DNA from: Acidobacteriota bacterium
GTDB taxonomy: Bacteria; Acidobacteriota; Vicinamibacteria; Vicinamibacterales; UBA2999
DNA: 64,000 nt
Assembly: GCA_016871195.1 (NCBI GenBank)
Contig: VFZN01000001.1
Location: 247,827-311,826, forward strand
Direction of reading: 5' to 3'
Part shown: positions 59,212 to 64,000 of the stretch, piece by piece
Position numbering within the stretch: position 1 is the stretch's first letter
Layout of the letters: every line of letters starts with the position of its first letter
Position numbers and translations under genes: made by a program
The notes under the pieces: generated by a model
The model's database searches: none
What the model was told of the DNA's origin: nothing
Seen by the model: the letters and a program-made list of their open reading frames with translations, nothing else

Positions 59212-60108
59212 CTACCGGCCGCGCGTGGTGTCGAGTGAGGCGAGATACTCGCGGAACGGCGCGGCCAGGTCAGGACGCTTGAGGGCGAAGTAGACGACGG
59301 CCTTCAGGAAGCCCAACTTGTTGCCGGCATCGTGCCGAACGCCGTCGATTTCAAATGCATACACGGGCCTCGTGTCGAGCAGGCGCCGCAGACCATTGGT
59401 CAACTGAATCTCGCCCGAGCGATCACGCGCGGTGTCATGCAGGGCGGGGAAGATGTCAGACGTCAGGATATAGCGTCCGATGATGGCCAGATTCGAGGGG
59501 GCCTCGGCCCGCGGCGGCTTCTCGACCATGTGCCTGATGCGGTGCACGCCCAGGCCGAGTTCGGGCGCCGGCTCCACATCGACGATGCCGTAGCTCGACA
59601 CACTGTCTTCAGGCACCCGTTCGACGGCGATGACGGGTGCACCGGTACGCTGATAGACCTCAATCATCTGCCGCAGCCCCGCCGGCTCGGCATCAATCAC
59701 ATCGTCGGCCAGCACCACGGCAAACGGCTCGCCGGCAACCAGGTCCTCGGTGACCAGGACGGCGTGCCCGAGTCCGAGCGGTTCGCCCTGCCGCACATAG
59801 GCGACATTGATGAGGTTCGAAATGGCCCGCACCTCTTCGAGCAGGTCGGTCTTCCCGCGGGTTTCGAGGAACGACTCGAGTTCGGCCGACACATCGAAGT
59901 GATCTTCGATGGCGTTCTTGCCCCGCCCGGTAACAAGGATGATGTTGGTAAGCCCTGAGGCCACCGCTTCTTCGACGCCATACTGAATGACGGGCTTGTC
60001 GACGAGTGTGAGCATTTCCTTGGGCTGCGCCTTGGTGGCGGGCAGGAACCGGGTGCCGAGGCCGGCGGCGGGGAACACGGCCTTCCGTAAGGGCGGATGC
60101 ATCAGCAC
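59212..60108 (-). CDS. galU: UTP-glucose-1-phosphate uridylyltransferase
   Basis: The 298-aa enzyme makes UDP-glucose for envelope glycans. It shows 'RKAVFPAAGLGTRFLPATKA' (nucleotide-binding), 'QPKEMLTLVDKPVIQYGVEE', 'GEPFAVVLADDVIDAE' (catalytic Asp pair) and 'HDAGNKLGFLKAVVYFAL'. The start is GTG 60108 (AGGTG about 10 nt upstream) or ATG 60102. It is divergent from serS with about 20 bp between. Confidence 0.94.
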   Translation of the reverse strand: MLMHPPLRKAVFPAAGLGTRFLPATKAQPKEMLTLVDKPVIQYGVEEAVASGLTNIILVTGRGKNAIEDHFDVSAELESFLETRGKTDLLEEVRAISNLINVAYVRQGEPLGLGHAVLVTEDLVAGEPFAVVLADDVIDAEPAGLRQMIEVYQRTGAPVIAVERVPEDSVSSYGIVDVEPAPELGLGVHRIRHMVEKPPRAEAPSNLAIIGRYILTSDIFPALHDTARDRSGEIQLTNGLRRLLDTRPVYAFEIDGVRHDAGNKLGFLKAVVYFALKRPDLAAPFREYLASLDTTRGR

Positions 60109-60128
60109 TAGAATAAAGCACCTGAATC

Positions 60129-61421
60129 ATGCTTGATCCCACATTCGTCCGCGACCACCTGGACCGTGTGCGTGCCGGCCTGGCAGCGCGCGGCATGGAT
60201 GCCAGCCGTGAGCTCGACACTCTCGCCGCGCTCGACCAGCAACGCCGGCAGTTGATTCCACAGGTCGAGGGTCTGAAACGTGATCAGAATGCCTCGGGCG
60301 AGGCCGTTGCCCGCGCCAAGAAGGCCGGCGAGGATGTCTCGCACATCTTTGAGGCGAACAAGCAGCGCGGCCAGACCATCAAGGGCCTTGAAGCCGAGCT
60401 TGAGACGCTCGAGCAGGAGCGGCAGGCCATCCTCGACATTCTGCCGAATCTGCCTCATGCGTCGGTACCGGTGGGCCGCAGTGGGGCCGACAATGTCGAG
60501 GTGCGGGCGTGGGGCGAGCGGCGCGTTTTCGACTTCACGCCGAAGGCGCACTGGGACAGCGGTCCCGAACTCGGCATCATCGACTTCGAGCGGGCCACGC
60601 GCGTGTCGGGCTCGCGGTTTGCGTTCCTGATGGGCGACGGCGCGAAGCTGGAACGCGCGCTCATCAACTTCATGCTCGAGCTGCACTCGACTCACCACGG
60701 GTATACGGAAGTTGAGCCGCCGTTTCTCGTGTCGGGCAGCACGCTGTATGGCACGGGCCAGCTGCCGAAGTTCGGCCCTGATCTTTTCAAGATTGCGGGC
60801 GAATGGGACCTGTACCTGATTCCGACGGCCGAAGTGCCGGTGACGAATCTCTATCGCGGCGAAATTCTTGACGGTCGGCAGTTGCCACTCAGATACACAG
60901 CCTATACGCCGTGCTTCCGCAGTGAGGCCGGTTCGTACGGATCTGACGTGCGCGGGCTCATCCGTCAGCATCAGTTCGACAAGGTCGAACTGGTGAAGTT
61001 CGCTGCCCCCGACACGTCGTATGACGAGCTCGATTCGCTGACGGCGAACGCCGAGCGCGTGCTGCAGCTGCTGGAGCTGCCGTATCGGACGATGGCGTTG
61101 TGCACCGGCGACATGGGCTTTTCGGCGTCGAAGACGTATGACATCGAGGTGTGGCTGCCCAGCCAGCAGACCTACCGCGAGATCTCCTCGTGTTCAAACT
61201 GCGAGGCGTTCCAGGCGCGGCGGGCGAACATCCGCTTCAGGCCTGACGGCACGGGCAAGGCCGAGTATGTGCACACACTGAACGGGTCAGGGCTGGCTGT
61301 GGGGCGCACGCTGATTGCGGTGCTCGAGAACTATCAGCAGGCGGACGGGACGGTGATCATTCCCGAGGCGCTGCGGCCTTACATGGGCGGGCGCACGGTG
61401 ATTGGCACGCCGCGGGTGTAG
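60129..61421 (+). CDS. serS: Seryl-tRNA synthetase
   Basis: The 430-aa class II synthetase has the N-terminal coiled-coil arm (about 25-105) that contacts the long variable arm of tRNA-Ser, motif 1 '[15 protein letters not shown]', motif 2 '[20 protein letters not shown]' and '[13 protein letters not shown]', and motif 3 '[20 protein letters not shown]'. It also serylates tRNA-Sec where that exists, the first step of selenocysteine synthesis. A tRNA-Ser gene lies 66 bp downstream. Confidence 0.97.
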   Translation: MLDPTFVRDHLDRVRAGLAARGMDASRELDTLAALDQQRRQLIPQVEGLKRDQNASGEAVARAKKAGEDVSHIFEANKQRGQTIKGLEAELETLEQERQAILDILPNLPHASVPVGRSGADNVEVRAWGERRVFDFTPKAHWDSGPELGIIDFERATRVSGSRFAFLMGDGAKLERALINFMLELHSTHHGYTEVEPPFLVSGSTLYGTGQLPKFGPDLFKIAGEWDLYLIPTAEVPVTNLYRGEILDGRQLPLRYTAYTPCFRSEAGSYGSDVRGLIRQHQFDKVELVKFAAPDTSYDELDSLTANAERVLQLLELPYRTMALCTGDMGFSASKTYDIEVWLPSQQTYREISSCSNCEAFQARRANIRFRPDGTGKAEYVHTLNGSGLAVGRTLIAVLENYQQADGTVIIPEALRPYMGGRTVIGTPRV

Positions 61422-61487
61422 GTCGAGACGCTGGTGCCGCGGTGGCGCACGCCGCCGGGCGCGATGGTGCGATAATCAGGGGCACGC

Positions 61488-61577
<90 letters not shown>

Positions 61578-61615
61578 GCATCCATGGGGCGGATCACTCG
61601 CAGGCTCAGGTCCAC

Positions 61616-62452
61616 ATGCGCGCATCACGTTGGCCGACCGTCGGGTGCGTTCTTGCGGGGTGGCTGGTGATGAGCGCGTCAGGCGGCATCGGCGCCACGC
61701 GGGGAGCGACGGATCCCGTCGCTGACGCCCATGCCCTCATCGCGCCCACCGGCACGCTTCGCGTGGGCGTCAATTTCGGCAATGCCCTCTTCACCACACG
61801 CGACCCGGCCACCGGCGCGCCGCGAGGCGTCGGCATCGACCTCGTCGCAGCCCTTGGGCAGCGCCTCGGCGTGCCGGTCTCGCATGTCATACACGCCACG
61901 CCTGGCGATGTGGCGGCCAGCGCCGGCAGCGGCACGTGGGACGTGGCCATCCTGGCGATCGAATCGGCTCGCGCCGATGTCGTGACCTTTTCATCGCCGA
62001 TGACCGAGATCGAGGCCACCTATGTGGTGAGGCGGGACTCAACGGTGACGACTGTGGCCGACATCGATCGGCCGGGCCGTCGAGTTGCGGCCGCTCCACG
62101 CACGGGCTATGAGCTGTTCCTGACACGCACTCTGCAGCAGGCGACCCTGCTGCGCCCGGCGACCAACGAAGCCTCAATGGACCTGCTGCGCAGGGGCGAG
62201 GTCGATGCTGTGGCCGGGCTCGCCCCCACACTGCACGAGGCCTACGATCGCTCGCCCGACGTGCGCGTACTCACTGGCGGATTCACGACCGTGAATCACG
62301 GACTCGCCGTGCCGAAGGGCCGCCCTGCGGAAGCCGCGGTCGCCGTGGATCATTTCATCCGCGACATGGTGTCGAGTGGAGCGCTGGCCGACATCATCGT
62401 CCGACAGGGCGTGCAGGGGCTTCGGGCGGTGCGGTCTGCCGGCGTTCGCTGA
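61616..62452 (+). CDS. Periplasmic solute-binding protein, family 3
   Basis: The 278-aa protein has a signal peptide ('VGCVLAGWLVMSASGGIGA') and the SBP_bac_3 fold: 'TGTLRVGVNFGNALFT', 'GAPRGVGIDLVAALGQRLGV', 'TWDVAILAIESARADVVTFS' and 'DLLRRGEVDAVAGLAPTLHE'. Such proteins bind amino acids or other small polar ligands for an ABC importer, but no permease or ATPase is adjacent, so it is an orphan in this window. ATG 61616 is chosen because an upstream open frame runs through the tRNA gene. Confidence 0.85.
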   Translation: MRASRWPTVGCVLAGWLVMSASGGIGATRGATDPVADAHALIAPTGTLRVGVNFGNALFTTRDPATGAPRGVGIDLVAALGQRLGVPVSHVIHATPGDVAASAGSGTWDVAILAIESARADVVTFSSPMTEIEATYVVRRDSTVTTVADIDRPGRRVAAAPRTGYELFLTRTLQQATLLRPATNEASMDLLRRGEVDAVAGLAPTLHEAYDRSPDVRVLTGGFTTVNHGLAVPKGRPAEAAVAVDHFIRDMVSSGALADIIVRQGVQGLRAVRSAGVR

Positions 62453-62498
62453 CGCGGCAGCGCATCGGAACGGCTGACGGAACCGGCATCGCGCCCCC

Positions 62499-62521
62499 GG
62501 GCTCCGGGTTCCCATGAGCCC
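62499..62521. terminator. Hairpin between convergent genes
   Basis: GGGCTC (62499-62504) pairs with GAGCCC (62516-62521), with an inner GGG/CCC stem around TT. It lies in the 105-bp gap between the convergent solute-binding and GltD-like stops. Confidence 0.45.
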
Positions 62522-62557
62522 GCGTGCGCACACCTGTTCCTCCCCCCTATGGGATCT

Positions 62558-63775
62558 TCATGCCTGCCGCATCAGGTCGCGGTCAATCGCCGCCGCGGCT
62601 CTTCGCCCGTCGTCGATGGCCCAGACGATGAGCGAGGCGCCGCGCTGCATGTCGCCGGCGACATACACCCCGGGCACCGAGGTGCGCCACTCCTCGTCCG
62701 GGACGATCGTACCTGCCGCAGAGCGAGCCAGGCCGAGCGCGTCGAGCAGGGGCGAAGCGGCAGGCCCGCTGAAGCCGAGCGCCAGAATCAGGAGGTCGGC
62801 AGGAATCTCGTTCACGCTCCCCGGACGTGCGACGAACGTGCCTGCCCGCCCGTCTGGCGACGGGTCGAGCTGCTGTGTGCGCAGCGCGCGTACCCTGCCC
62901 GATGCATCGGTCAGAAACGCCGTGGTGTCGACGGCATACGAGCGCACGCCGCCCTCTTCGTGCGCGGTCGATGTGCGAAACACATGCGGCCACAGCGGCC
63001 AGGGATTGTCGGCGGCGCGCGTCGACGGTGGCATCGGCAGGCGTTCAAGCTGCGTCACCGAGGAGGCACCCTGGCGGTGTGCCGTGCCTACACAGTCGGC
63101 CCCGGTATCACCTCCGCCAATAATCACCACATGGCGCCCGGCTGCTGACAGTGCCGTGTCCACCGCGCGCTCCGGTGATTCACACCGCTCGTTCTGCGAC
63201 GTCAGGTAGGTCATGGCTTGCACGATCCCCGTGGCGTCGCGGCCGGGAAGCGGCAGCTCCCGGGGGCGCTCGGCCCCGCCCGCCAGCAGCACCGCATCGT
63301 AGTGGTGCTGCACGTCGGTGGTTGGCACGTCGACGCCCACGTTCACGCCAGTCCGGAAGACCACTCCTTCTTCCTCGAGCAGCGCCAGCCTCCGATCGAG
63401 CACGCGTTTCTCGAGCTTGAATTCAGGAATGCCGTAGCGCAGCAGGCCACCGATGCGGTCTGCCTTCTCGAACACGGTCACCGTATGCCCGGTGCGGTTC
63501 AGCTGCGCGGCGGCTGCCAGCCCCGCGGGCCCCGGCCCCACGACGAGCGCGGCGACCAGTGCGGCGGCGGCCGCGTTCACGTGAACGACCGTGCCGCCGG
63601 CGAAATCGAGTGCGCCGTCGCCGGCGAGAAACCCGCCGCCCCAAATCCAGTGGGCCACCGGGGCATAGACCACGAGGAGCCAGATGCTGATGAACGCGAG
63701 ATAGACCGAAAACCTGAGGCGTTCGACGAGCGCCCCGGAGATGAGAAGACTGGACTCAGCAATCCCTGTTGGCCA
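62558..63775 (-). pseudogene. In-frame fusion of an AmtB fragment to a GltD fragment
   Basis: Reading down from 63775 the first ~75 codons match an internal part of ammonium transporters ('[19 protein letters not shown]', '[20 protein letters not shown]', '[20 protein letters not shown]'). Without a frame break this becomes a GltD-type glutamate synthase small subunit beginning at its FAD motif '[19 protein letters not shown]' and continuing through '[20 protein letters not shown]', '[20 protein letters not shown]' and '[19 protein letters not shown]' to a normal end. Missing are the Amt N-terminus, its second half, and the GltD N-terminal iron-sulfur region (~140 aa). The join is near 63535-63550. 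No start lies at the Amt N-terminus; GTG 63671-63673 is only internal. It may be a deletion remnant or an assembly chimera. Confidence 0.75.
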
Positions 63776-64000
63776 TCAATGACTTACACGTGTCACCAAG
63801 CTGTGTGTAAGAAAGTGTGTAAGTAAATATCGGGTTTTTGACAGGGGTTTGCTCGATCAAAAACACTTTCGCACGTCGAGCGTAGTCAACGATCAAAGAA
63901 AGATACGCGAGAGTCAGAATTCGATTTTGACGCTAATTACGATCAGCGCGCACCTTATTACCTAGGATCTCTACTAATGATTCCGTTGTCGTTTAAACGA
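63776..64000. other. AT-richer non-coding segment with short repeats
   Basis: Immediately upstream of the truncated Amt frame (stop TGA at 63778-63776) the base composition drops to clearly lower GC than the rest of the window. GTGTGTAAG occurs twice (63803-63811, 63815-63823), with CTTACAC inverted at 63783-63789. The window ends in the palindrome TCGTTTAAACGA. No convincing ORF is seen. It may be the end of a mobile element, but no transposase is visible. Confidence 0.4.

Noticed and set aside
63960..64000. Cloning-vector residue (AvrII- and PmeI-like sites CCTAGG and GTTTAAAC)
   Set aside because: Two restriction-type palindromes alone are weak evidence; no vector backbone sequence is recognised.

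Overview
The window looks like the replication-origin region of a GC-rich Gram-negative bacterium, most likely an acidobacterium (perhaps Vicinamibacteria). This is inferred from the Oar-type TonB receptor with an N-terminal carboxypeptidase-regulatory domain, the Wzm/Wzt, HldE-type and GalU envelope genes, and the general gene set. No 16S gene is present to confirm it.

The core (about 27-51 kb) is the classic origin neighbourhood. Leftward (minus strand) run rpmH, rnpA, yidD, yidC, khpB/jag, mnmE, mnmG, rsmG, parA, parB, selD and seven F1Fo-ATPase genes. Rightward (plus strand) run dnaA, dnaN, gyrB and gyrA, with recF missing. DnaA-box clusters flank dnaA, and an AT-rich stretch follows the boxes between dnaA and dnaN, so oriC is placed at about 44.28-44.42 kb. 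Two perfect 16-bp parS palindromes lie near parA and inside mnmG. The ATPase operon has both b and b' genes but no atpB (a) or atpE (c).

The most notable gene is selD at 33143-34195. Conventional ORF calling truncates it. An in-frame UGA at codon 18 sits exactly where SelD proteins carry Cys or selenocysteine, and a bacterial SECIS-like hairpin follows it. The genome therefore probably decodes selenocysteine.

Downstream of atpC (19-27 kb, minus strand) comes a polysaccharide-export and maintenance series: Wzm/Wzt ABC exporter, heptose-1-phosphate adenylyltransferase, Mfd, SurA-like chaperone, a NusG paralogue and DusB. The left end (0-19 kb) is accessory: an Oar-like receptor (cut by the window edge) coupled to a secreted helical-repeat protein with a CXXCH motif, a COG0523 metal GTPase, a SoxCD-type sulfite dehydrogenase pair, a GAF-GAF-PP2C phosphatase, a divergent FabZ-like hotdog protein, a YhaM-like nuclease with an EamA transporter, and a regulatory cluster at 12.3-16.8 kb (hybrid histidine kinase, FliA/WhiG-type sigma factor, tiny HTH protein, sigma-54 activator) containing strongly structured intergenic DNA.

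The right side (50.7-62.5 kb) holds pcrA/uvrD, glmS, glmU and rsmI (minus strand), a DUF885 metallopeptidase-like protein, an FmdB zinc ribbon, galU, serS followed by tRNA-Ser(UGA), and a periplasmic solute-binding protein. The last 1.4 kb is anomalous. An internal piece of an ammonium transporter is fused in frame to a GltD fragment that lacks its iron-sulfur domain, and next to it is AT-richer sequence with short repeats. This is either a real rearrangement or mobile-element boundary, or an assembly chimera.
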